Shown piece by piece: positions 35,217 through 47,200 of a stretch of DNA of 64,000 nucleotides. This stretch comes from Microbacterium sp. Au-Mic1 (GTDB lineage: Bacteria; Actinomycetota; Actinomycetes; Actinomycetales; Microbacteriaceae). The notes under the pieces were generated by a model, which did no database searches, was not told the origin of the DNA, and was given only the letters and a program-made list of their open reading frames with translations. The position numbers and the translations under genes were made by a program. Within the stretch, counting starts at the first letter, position 1, and the number at the start of each line of letters is the position of its first letter. The stretch is taken from NCBI RefSeq assembly GCF_021341785.1, contig NZ_JAJTTF010000010.1, positions 95,171-159,170 on the forward strand, given 5' to 3'.

Positions 35217-38200
35217 TCAGAGCGATGCCGCGAGGTCGTTCGCCCAGCTCTTCAGCAGAGTGGAGTAGGAGGACGCGACGTAGCGGCTGACGGCGTCGGA
35301 GGCGAAGGTCGCGAGGGCGGCCTTCGCGGCGGCCACGTTTCCCGCGGCAAGGGCGTTCTGCGCCGTCGTGAGATCGCCGAGGAGCTTCGACGACACGGAC
35401 GACGAGGTGATGTACCCGCTCGACGTCCCGTACGAGACCGCGGTCCGCAGCCCCGCGATCGTCGCCCGCACCGTGATCGTGAACGTCGAGGTCGAGACAT
35501 TGCCGACGGCGTCCGTCGCGGTCACGATCACCGTGTGCGGGCCGGCCGCGAGGCTCTCGCCGATGAGCGCGACCCCGTTCCCCCACGCCGTGCCATCGAT
35601 GGTGACGCGCACCGACGCGACCCCGGATCCGGTGTCCGTCGCGCTGCTGGTCAGGGCGATCCGCTGCGAGACGTCGTACGCGGTGCCGTTCGACGGCGCC
35701 GTGATCGCCCAACTGCTCGTCGGCGGTGTGCGGTCGACCACGAACGAGCGCGTCACCGTGACCGCGTTGCCCGCGCGGTCCGTCACCTGGACGGAGACCG
35801 TGTGCGCGCCCTCCGTGGACAGCGCCGCGAGCGTCGCCGACGCGGCGTATCCGACCGGAGCGCTGAACGGTGCGCCGTCGACCGAGAACGCCACCTGCCA
35901 GAGCCCGGCCGGCGCCGCGGTGAACGACAGCTGGAGCGAGAGCGATCCGGCACCGACAAAGGTGGTGCCGTTGACCACGGCACCCGCGACCGTGACGGTC
36001 CCCGACGGGGGAGAGTTGTCGACGACCAGCGTCGCCGGTGCGGATGCCGTGGCCGACGTGTTTCCCGCGGCGTCGACGCTCACCGCAGTCACGGTGTACG
36101 TTCCCGTCGCGAGGGTCTGCCCGGTGTACGCGACGCCGTTCACGTACACCACGGTGGAGACGGCGTCCGCCGCCTGCACCACGACGAAGCGCGGGTTCGC
36201 CACGTTCGTCACGGAGTCCGAGTTCGACGGGCCGCTGTCATCGAGGGCGTTGAGGGTCACCTTCGGCGCGGCCGGCGGACTCACCTTCTTCAGCAGGGTC
36301 TGCGTGAAGACCGTCGGGTTGCCGGCCGGATCCGTCTCGGTGATCGTGAGCGTGATCGACCCGTCGCGCAGCGCGGAGAGCGATCCGCTCCAGAGGTTGG
36401 TCTTCCCGCTGCCGTTGAAAGTCGCCGATCCGGAGACCGAGGCCGCACCGTCGCTGAACACGTAGCGGACCAGGGCGCCGGTCTCGCCGTACACCGTCAC
36501 GGAGATCCCGCCGACGTTGGAGGACGTGATCGTGGAGGCGACAGGACCGACGGCGAGCGACGGAGGCGCCGAATCGAGGACCGTCGAGGTCACGGTCGCC
36601 GTGCTCGCGCCGATGCCGTTCGTCAGGGTCGTCGTGATCGTGAGCACGCCGTCGACCAGCTGCGACACGTCGACCGGGATGACCAGGACGCCGGTCGTGT
36701 CGATGATGTCCATCCCGTTCGCGACGCGCCCCGCACTGTCCGTGATGATGACGTTCGCGATCGAACCGGCTTGGCCCCTGACCGTGACGAGGTAGACGCT
36801 CCTCGTCGCGAGGTTCGCCCAGGACGGCGAGGCGACCACCGGGGCCGTCGGCGCGACGCTGCTCTTGCCGAGCGGAGCGGTGAGCGTCACGGGAGGCTGT
36901 GCCCCCGCCGTGATCACAGCGCGCACCGTGATGATGCCGTCGGCGAAGGCCGACAGGTCGAGCACGACGGCGAAGGATCCCCCCGCTGAGATCACGCCGG
37001 ACCCCGACACGACGCGGCTTCCCTGGGTGAACGAGTACGTCACGCCGGCCCCCGGAGCGCCGCTCACGACGAAGGGCACCGCAGCCGCCGTTGCCGGGGT
37101 GATGCCGGAGGGCAGATTCACGCCGGCGCCGGACGGGAGCGACAGGCGCGCACCCGCGAACGTCCCCGCCGCGTTCACGACGCCGGACGACGTGCCCATG
37201 CCGGACGAGTTGAACGGACGCACGTTCGCGGTCTTCTGCACATCGTTGGCGACGCCGCCGAGGTTCTCCGGCATCTGGTTGAACGGATCGCCGGTCTGCT
37301 GGTGCCAGGCGGCATCGTGCTGCAGCACCAGTCCCAGCTCCCCGAACGGCTCGCCGTTGCGGGACGCCACGCCCTGGTAGCGGTCGTCGTACGGGGCGTA
37401 CCGGGTCATCAGCGTCTGGTCGGCGCCGTCGCTCTTCGACAGGGCGTACAGGAACTCGGGCAGGAACGGCTGCAGGGTGCGGCTGACGGCAGGCATGCCG
37501 AACTGGGAGAACGGCACGTAGTAACTGTTGTGGTTACCGACCCAGTCGATGAGGCGGTCTCCCCCGGTTCCGGCGAAGAAGATGTCCTGGCCCGCGCCGC
37601 CGTAGGCCAGAGACTCCCAGGCCGGCGTGCCCCACACGAAGCCGCCCGTCGCCCGGCTGAACGAGCCGTCGGCATTGCGGACGAGGTTCGGCACCGGACC
37701 GTCGTTGAGGCCGCCGTCGACGTGAGTGTCGGCACGGAGGTCGATGAGATCGTTGCCCCAGCCGCCGTACACCCGCACGCGGCCCATGCCGGAGACGATG
37801 TAGTCGTTGCCGAGGTCGCCGAAGATCGCCTTGTCGCCCGTGGTCGGCATCTGCGGTTCGCCGGTGCCGGGGTACCAGGTGAGGTCGAGCGGCAGGCCCG
37901 CATCGGTCGGATCGAAGGTCAGGAAGAACGGCAGGCAGGTCGGGCTCAACGCCATCGTCTTGCAGAGCAGCGGGTTCGGCGCGCCGAGGACGAAGTTGTT
38001 CGAGACCACCGAGTTCAGCCAGACCTCGCGGCGCGGATCGGTCGGATCGAAGTAGCTCGACTTGCCCGACATGCCCGCGCGGGCCGCGTTGCCGTTGCCG
38101 TCATCGCCGAGCGGGTGCCAGCCGGCCGGGTTGCCCGGGTTGAACGGGTGGTACCAGTCGGTCTCGTACGGCGTGTGGTTGATCGCGGTGCCCGACATGT

Positions 38201-41200
38201 CGAAGTTGTCGGCGTAGCCGAGCTCCGGCGCATCGGCGCCCGAGACCGCGGACTGTCCGGGGCCGGCGTGGATGACCCCGTTGCCCCAGCCGCCGTAGAT
38301 GATGTTGTGCCCGAAGCGCGGCTGGTAGTGGTCGCAGATCGCGTTCTGCTTGCACCCCGTGGAGAAGCTCGGGCTGCCGTTCGCGGCCGGATCCCAGTTG
38401 TACGGCCACAGCACCGCGGTGTAGGTGAGGGCGCCGGCGACGTTGATCACGGCCTGCTGCACGTTTCCGGGCGTCGTGATGAGCTCGGAGAGGTTCGCGG
38501 CGGGGATCGGCGCGATCCCGTAGAGCGGCTCGCCGTAGCTCGAGCTGTTGCGGCTCGTGAAGCAGCGTCCGCCGCCGCCGATGATGCAGCTGTCGCCGCG
38601 ACCGGCGGAGACCCAGTTGTCCGCGTAGCCGAGGATGATCGTGTCGTTCTGGCCGCCGCCGTAGATCACGTCGTTCGCGGGTCCGCCGTAGATGAACGCG
38701 TCGCCGGACTCGGCGTGGATCTCGCTGCCGCGCATGAGGCTCACGCCGTCGACGGTGATCGGGGTGCCGCCGATGTCGCCCCAGCCGTTGCTCGCCTTGG
38801 TTCCGGTGACCTGCGGGCCGGGCTGGTTCGCGAGGTCCGGGCCGCCGGGGGTGGCGTCGAGCAGGTTCACGGCCCGGGCGATGATGCGCTCGGTCGCGGT
38901 CAGGTACCCGTTCACGTCGTAGTTGAAGTTCAGGTAGCCGACCGACATCGCGACGCCGGCGGCTGCAGCCCCGGCGGGACCGTACGTGTGGTTGACCCCG
39001 ACGAGCCGGATGATCTGGCCGTTGTTGGCGAGGATGACGTTGGCGTCGTGGGCGTGCCCGTTCGGGTTCGTGATGCAGTGGTTCGTGGCGTCTAGCGCTC
39101 CGTCGCCGCAGTCCTCACGGCCGGCGTCGAGGCCGGATCCGCCGAAGATCAGGTTGGATCCGCTCGCGCGCTCGCTGGGCAGCGTGAGGCTGAACAGGTT
39201 GCTGTTGCCGCCGATGATGTCGTTCTGCCCGCGGTTCGCGAAGATCGTGTTGTCACCGCGGCCGCCCTCGACGTAGCTCTGTCCGTCGGTCGCCGCGACC
39301 GTCGCGGTGACCGTGCACGGCAGCGACACGCACGAGGCGGGCGCCGGAGCGCCGGTGACGGTCAGGGTGCCCTGGTTGACGGCCGTCACCACGCCGACCA
39401 TCGCGCCGTTCACGATGAGCGTCTGCCCGACCGCGATGCCCGCGTCGGCCCACCACAGGCCGTCGGTGCGAGCGATCGTGTGAGCGCCGAACACGAGGCT
39501 TCCGTTCAGCCGGTACTGCAGCGACGCGTCGTCGTCGACGGACGGGTTGATCAGCAGCGCGTTGTTCGCATCACGGCAGGCGCCGACGCGGTTGCCGAGG
39601 AAGGATCCGCGGAAGGCGCACGTGGCCGCCCCGCCGAAGACGCTGCCGATCGACGGCGAGCCGTTCGATGCCGTCGGGTAGCCGGTGGGCGAGTCGGGCG
39701 CCGTGATGTCGATCGAGCCGTGCGCCTGGATGATGTTGTCGTTCGACTCGCCGAAGATCATCGCGGATCCGGATCCGCCCGCGATGTAGTCGGCGCCCTT
39801 GTTCGCGGAGTCCTGCAGCTGCGTGGGCCGGTTCGTGTCGCCGAGCGGGACGGAGAGCAGGATCCCGCCGGTGCCGGAGAGGAAGTCGCCCCACCACGCG
39901 TGTCCGGTCGGGTCGTTCTGCGCGAGCCCGTCGGTGAGGCTCTGCGTGAGCGAGCCGGGCGTGGTGCTGTAGATCTGGGTCCCGGCGAGGTCCTGGAAGC
40001 GCGGGTTGCGGTAGTCGAACAGGTGCGCGGCGCGGTTCAGCGCGACGCTGCCACCGATGATGAGGTTGCGTCCCGGGCCGCCCTGGATGTCGTTCGCGCC
40101 GTCGCCGCCGACGATCACGTTGTCGCCGCCGGACGCGTAGATCCGGTTGTCGCCGTGGTTCTGCGTCGCATCGGAGTATGCGGCGAGGATGTCGTGCGTG
40201 GTCTGGATCTTCTCCACCCTGGCGTCGCCCCACGGCGTGGTGCCGCTCGCCGGGCAGTAGACGTTGAGCGCGCTCGCACCGGTCGGCCGGCAGTAGCCCT
40301 GCGGCGGGCCGACGGTGAAGGAGGCGCTCCCGACCGAGACGCTGCCGATCGCGTTGCGCGAGAGCGTCGCGGTCTTCAGGTCGGCGCTCACCGCCGTGAT
40401 GATCGTGCCGGCGGACAGCAGCGTGCCCGCGGTGTCGGCGATCGCCAGACCCACGTCGGTGAGGCGGAAGCACGCGGCCGCGCAGCTCACGGTCGCGACG
40501 CCGTTGAGGGCGGTGCCGGACGGCGCGTGCGAGGTGAGCGCGCCGATGACCGTGCGGGTGCCGCCCAGCGGTCCGGCCGTGATCACGCCGACCGTCGCCT
40601 CCTGGGTGTCCTGCACGACGACGCCCATCGCGCCGAAGATGATGTTGTCGTAGTCGCCGTAGCGGTCGGTCGCGGTCGCGCCGGGCACGTCGCCGTAGAT
40701 CAGGTTGTCCCCCGCGACGAGCGGATCGGCGTTCTCGTAGACGCTGTTGTTCACGGTGGGGAACGAGACGGCGCGGGTGATCACGTTGGTGTTGACGCCG
40801 TTCGCGCCCAGGATGATGTTGTCACCGCGGCCGCCGTAGATCGTGTTGTTCCCGGACCCGCCGGCGATGAAGTCGCCCGCCTGGCTGCCGTAGATCGTGT
40901 CGTCGCCGGATCCGCCGTAGATGGTGAGCCCGACCGAGGGCACCTGGCCGTTGGGCACGCCCGCGAACAGCGCGCTCGCGTCGATCACGTTGTTGCCCGC
41001 GTGGCGGAACGGGTTCGCGACCGGGAAGACGAACTGCGGCGTCCCGACGCCGACCTGGTTCGGGAACGGCTTGGATCCGAACACCCGGCTGGTCTGCGTG
41101 TGCGGGTCGCCGGAGTACCAGATGCCGTCCTGCGAGGTCGCACCGTAGACGACGAGCGGCGAAGGCGCGTAGCCCACCACGGCGACGCTGACGGTCGCGT

Positions 41201-44200
41201 TCGTGAACGCGGGGCCGCTGAGCGTGAGGACCGTGGCGGTGACGCCGATGATGGTCCAGGCCGGGAGCCCGCCGACCTGCAGCACCATGCCGTACATGAA
41301 GCCGTCGGCGATCCAGGATCCGCTGCCGCGGGTGAGCGTCGGCGAGGATCCGGACAGCCCTGTCGTGAACGTGCCGGTGACGCTCGGCGGGGTCGCGCCC
41401 GGGCCGGGGCCCGCGCCGCCGGTGACCGTGAAGACGTTGCCGCCGTAGCGGACCGCGTTGTCGCTCGCCGCGCCCTGGGCGACCGTGACCACGCAGGTGC
41501 TGCCGCTCGCGCAGGGCGGGACGGCCACCGCGGTGAGCACGAGGATGTCCTGGGTCGGTCCGGTGAAGCCGGCGACCGCTCCGACCACGACGCCGTTCAC
41601 CGTGACGAGCTGCCCGATCGAGAAGCCCGCCTCGACCCAGCTCCGCATGTCGGTGCGGATCAGGGTGTTGCCGACGAAGTGGACGTTCGTGGTGACGCGG
41701 ACGACGGGGTCGAAGACCGCCACCGTGCCGTGCACGTCCGTCCCGGTCGCCGGGCCGTGGCCGACGAAGGTGATGGCGGCGCCGTTGATCGCCGTGATGA
41801 CGCCGATCGGCACGCCGTTCCACATCAGCTCCTGGCCGACCGCGAACTGGTCCGCCGCCCAGGCGGTGCCGTCGTCGCGGGTGATCGTGGTCGCCGTGAT
41901 GTCGAAGGTCCCGGTGATGCTGAGCGCTGCTGCGCCGCCGCCGTGCAGGGCCGTGAGGCCGCCGTGCGCGAAGGTCGTGCCGGGAGTGCCGTCGGGGTTG
42001 GTGTACGGGCCGCCGACGAGCGTGCCGGTCACGGTGAGGGTGTCGTTGCCCTGACCCTCGAGGATGTTCAGCGACTGGATCGTGGACAGGCTCGCGTTCG
42101 TCTGGATCTGCCCGGTGACGGGGTCGACCGTGACCGAACCGAAGCTGATGCCGCTCGGGAACACCGGCGGCTCGCCGAACGTCGGCTTGGCCGGGTTGCC
42201 GGGCGCGTAGCCCTTGTGGTGCGTGAAGTCGAGCCCCGGGCCCATGCCGAAGCCGGTGAGGGTCGTCGAGCTGAGCACGCCCGTCTGGTTCTGCTGCGCG
42301 CCGTCGTCGAAGATGTTCAGGACGTTGACCTGCTGCGCCTCGGGCGGCTGGATCCCGATGCCGAACGGAAGCGCGTTGCCCTCCTGCGGCAGCATCACGG
42401 GCAGCTGCAGCGCGGCGTGGTTGCCTGCGGTGGGACCGCCCTCGACCGACAGCGGGCCGCGGATCGCGGAGAGCAGGTGCGGCGTCTTCGGGAAGCTGAG
42501 CAGCGACGCGTTGCCCGGCGGGACGTTGTACTTCGGGTCGGCGACGACGCCCATCGCGACCGTCTGGTACCAGTTCGACGGGGTGAACGTCACCTGCGCC
42601 GCCCACTGGGTGAGGGTGAGCGTCATCGTGCCGGAGGCGCCCAGCACCGCGGCGAGCGCGGCCTTGTCGGTCACGGTCAGGATGTCGACCCTGGTGGACG
42701 TGCTGCCGGTCAGCGCCTGGATCTTCAGCATCGTCGCGGAGGCGCCGATCTTGAAGATCTGGCCCTCGAGGAAGCCGTCGTCGAGCCAGCTCGAGCCGTC
42801 GGCGCGACGGAGCGTGCCGGCCGCGGAGCCGTAGACCACGGATCCGGTGAACAGCCCGGCGTTCACCACCCGGCCGATCGTGACGGTGTGCGGCCCTGCC
42901 GCCGGCGTGGCGCTCAACGTCATCGTGGTCGCGGTGACCGCGGTGATCGTCGCGGTCAGCGGCGCCCCGGCGCCGGAGAGCCGGATCTGCTGGCCCTGCG
43001 CGAATCCGTCGGCGAGGAAGCTGCCGAGCTCGGTGGCGGCGAGCGTCACGACGAGGCCGGCGATCGTGACGTTGCCGCTGAAGAACGTGACGGTCTTCTG
43101 GGCGCCGATCCCACCGTTCGTGACCCGCACGCCATCGGCGACGATGTCGGTCTGGCCGTCGGTCACGAGAGCGACCGTGACATCGGTGCTGGGCGGCGCG
43201 GCGAGACGGATGCTGATGCTCGACCCGGGCCCTGGCACGGTGCACAGCGCGTCACCGCACTTGGTGACGACCATCCCCGCGGGCGCCTGCACGATGCCGG
43301 CCGGGGTCAGGTCGTTCATGACCAGCACGTCCCACGGGGTCAGGCTGTTGTCGACGCCCGCGTACTCGGGCCCGCTGCTGGTGACAGTCGCCGTGAGGTA
43401 GGAGTTGTGCGGATCCGCGATGCTGTAGTGCGCGGTGGCGTCCTCGCGCACGATGACCGGCGTGGACCAGTCCCCCGTCGAGAAGGTGATCGTGTACACG
43501 CCTGCGGTCGTGCCGAACGCCGCGGTCACCACGTGGAACCGCGGATCGGTGCTGGACAGCGAGACGCGGGCATCGTTCGCGGCCGTGATCGTGACGGTCA
43601 CCGGAGCGCTCGGCTGGGCGGCGAGCACGACGGAGGCGTATCCGGAGATCGCGTAGGTCGCGGTGCCGCTGCCACCGAGGACCAGGTTGCTCGCGTTGCG
43701 GTCCGGAATGGCGAAGACCAGGCCGGTGACGGTGGCGACAGCGGCGACCGAGAGCTGCGCCCAGGTGCCGTCCGCGGCGACCGCGACGATCGTGGCGCCC
43801 GCGGGGATCGCGCTGCCGGTGTCGGCCTCGACGATGCCGCGGCCGACGTCGCCTCCGTTGAAGCCCGCGCTCGCCGAGTACAGGATGTTCGACCCGTTCG
43901 TGGTCGCCCCGTCGCGGTACTGCTGGACGGCGGCGAGCCGGCTCGGCAGGGCGAAGTGGATGCCGCTCGCGTTCGCGACCGCGGCGGACAGGACGACCGT
44001 GTGCGCGTCGACGACGGAGAGGATCACGGTGTTCGCCGGGATCGCGGCGCTGCCGTCGATCGAGGCGATCGGCTGCCCGACGTCGCTGAGGGTGAAGTTC
44101 GCGGTGGCCGAGGTGAACGTCGTGCCGCCGTTGCCGACGCCGTCGGTGAAGCGCGAGGCGATCGAGATCCCGGTCGGGTTGGTGTTGCCGAGGTTGGTGA

Positions 44201-47200
44201 CGAGGATCGCCGGGGTACCCGGATCGATCTTCGTGACCTCGACGTTGCGCACGGCCGCGTTCGCGTAGAACGGATCCGCACTGAGCACGCTGTGGCTGAT
44301 CTCGTAGGTGCGCAGGCCATCGTCGAGGGCGTCGTTCATCGCGCCCGCCCAGACGAGCTGCGGGATCTGCCAGTTGCCGGGTGTGAAGACCAGCACCAGC
44401 GCCCGCTGCGGCAGGTCGGTCGTGAGCGCGTCCATGAGCACGTGCCGGTAGAAGTCGCTGTCGGCGGTGGTCGTGCCGGGGTTCGGGACGGATCCGAGCG
44501 GGGTCGTGGCGAGCAGGATCGAGTCGCCCTGCGGGGTGCCCTCGCGGTTGAGGCGGATGTCGGGCTCCGCGGTGACCGCGATGTAGACCGTCGAGGTCGG
44601 CGCCTGCGCGAGCCGCACGCTGTACGAGTCGATCGTGCCGATGGGCGGTCTGATGGCCTGGCCGTTCTGCGTCTCCTTGACGACCGTGCCGCCCGCGTGC
44701 TCCGTGATGATCACGGCGCCCTGCGAGCCCTGTGCGACGCTGAGTGCGACGCCGGGGATCACGACATCCTGGTATAGCTGGTCCTGCGTGATCACGGCGA
44801 GGTTGATCGTGCCGCTCGTGCCGTTGATGTCGCGCGAGTACACGTTGCCGCTGACGTCGCCCGCGACGTTGATCTGGTTGCTGCCGAGTCCGCCGATCAC
44901 CCGCACCGCGACGCCCGGAGGCGTGGAGAGCACATCGATCACGTCGTCGCCCTCCAGGGCGTCGACCTCGATCACCTGGATGTTCTTGAAGGTCACCGAG
45001 ACCCCGGCCCCGAAGATCCCGTGGTCGGTCACCACGATGTGGTCGGCGAACTCGGTGCCCAGGATGATCAGCTTGTTGAAGCCCGTGCCGCCGTCGACGG
45101 ACACCGGGGCGTTCATGTTGTACTCGACCTGGTTGTTGCCGGCGCCGGTGCGCACATCGGTCTGCGCGGCGGTGGAGTACCCGTTGGTCGTGATCGGGAT
45201 CGGGATGCACGCGGGGGCCTCGATCGTCGTGCAGCCGCCGGGCAGGATGATGTTGCCCGCCGCATCGGTCTGCGCGAGCGCGAAACCGCGGACGATGAAG
45301 AGGTTGTTGCCACCGTCGCCCTCGAGGTGCAGCACCGCGTGGTTCGAGTAGACGGTGAACGTGTTGTTGCCGGTGCCGCCCTGAGCGACGAGCGGCGCGC
45401 TCGTGCCGCGGGAGAGCCAGCCGCGCGTGGTGGCGACGGTCGCGACGTCGAAGACGTTCTCGGCGGCGAGGTTGCCCGAGGCTCCGTAGGACGGCGGGGG
45501 CGAGGCGACCGCGCCGGCGCTGCGGCGCTCGCCGTACATCTGGCCGATCTGGAACTGGTTGTCGCCCGATCCGCCGTCGAGGTAGGTGGCGGCGGCGTTG
45601 TCGTCGACGGCGAAGTAGTCGTTCCCGCCGAGCGCGTAGACGTGCAGGCCCCCGTTGATCGCGGAGTCGTAGTTGATCCGCTCGACGCCGTAGACGCCCG
45701 TGGTGCCGGTGGTCGTGGTGCCGCCGAGGTTCGCCTGCGTGGCCGCGAGGGTCGAGTGCAGCAGGGCGACGAAACCGGATCCGGCCGAGTACGGGTCTGC
45801 GGAGACCGGGTGGGCACCCGTGCCCTGGTAGAGCGCCGGCCGTGCCGCGGTCTCTCCGAGGATGCCTGCCGGGGTGCCGCGCAACAGGAAGATGTCGTTG
45901 GTGGCGTACTCGTGCTGGGTGGACGGATCGATGCCTGTCGAGTCCGGGGATCCGGCCGTGTACGTGTCGTAGCCGTAGATGTTGAGCGTGTCGGTGCCGT
46001 CGGAGGGGGCGTGCGAGCCGAGCACGTTGAGCTCGTAGTTGTTGCTGGTGAACTGGCTGCCGCTCGTGAAGATCGAGTAGACGTTGCTGCCGTTCTGGCC
46101 GTCGAGGGTCAGGGTCGCACCGCGGCTCACCTGCTGGCCGAGGGCGACCATGGACTGCAGCCGGTTGACGACGAACGTGTCGACGCACATGTCCGGGGGG
46201 CCGTTGCAGAGCGGGGCGTACAGGCCGGACTGCGTGGGTGTGCTGTCGCCGTAGGCCCGGGTCTGGCCGACCAGGATCGTGCGGTCGAAGATGAACGTGT
46301 CGGCCTCGGAGTTGCCGAACACCCGGGTCAGGCCGCCGGTGCCGTTCGCGATCTCGCCCGGCAGGCCGCCCGCCGCCGCCTGGCCGCTGCGCAGCACGAT
46401 CACCGTGCCATCGCCGATCGTCGGGTCGGGCGCGGTCGTGTCGAGCGCCGGCATCGAGCACGCGCCCGAGGCGGCGTTGTGGCAGTCGCCGTAGATCTCG
46501 ATGTTGCCGGTGGCGTTGCCCTGCTGGTTCGGGTCGCTCACGACGCCGGCGACCGTGCTCGCGAAGGCGAGGATCATGCTGCTCGGATCCGTGACGATGT
46601 CGTCGGCCGAGCGGAGCACGATGTTGCCGCCGTCGGTTTCGATGAGGCCCTGCAGCACGGTCTGCGGCGCGTTCTCGACGACGAGGGTCGACCCGGAGTG
46701 CAGCAGCAGGATGTCGTTGCCCTCGACGCCGGTCTCGGTCGTGGTGAGGCGCACGCTGTTCAGGCCCGCGACGTGCCCCGCGTTCTCCCCCGCGTGGGCG
46801 AGCAGCACGTTCATGGGGCCGGCGACCTCGGTGAGGAAGATGCTGCCGTCGGCCTGGGCTGCGACGTCGCAGGTGGCGGTGACGACGCGCTGCGCATCGG
46901 TGGCGTTCTGATAGTTCGCGCCCTGGTACAGCAGCGTGTCGTGGCTCGTGCAGCCGCTTCCTCTGGCGGAGTCCAGCTTGAGGTCGTTCGTGCCGTTCGC
47001 GGCGCCGATGCTGCCGTACCGGGCGAGCAGGTCGATCGTGTCGCCGATCACGTTCGCGCTGGTACCGCCGGTTCCGAGGTTGTGGCCGTCGGTGATCGAG
47101 CCCTGGAAGTTCGTCAGCGAGATGTTCGCGCACGTGGTGGCGCTCGAGCCGTAGCAGGTGGTGACGGTGTCGACGTGCAGGTCGCCCGTGGTCTGCGAGA

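Noticed and set aside
37400..41000. Splitting the giant gene into separate RTX and Ig-like proteins
   Set aside because: No stop codon, ribosome-binding site or promoter-like hexamer with a start codon is seen at domain borders; the frame is continuous.
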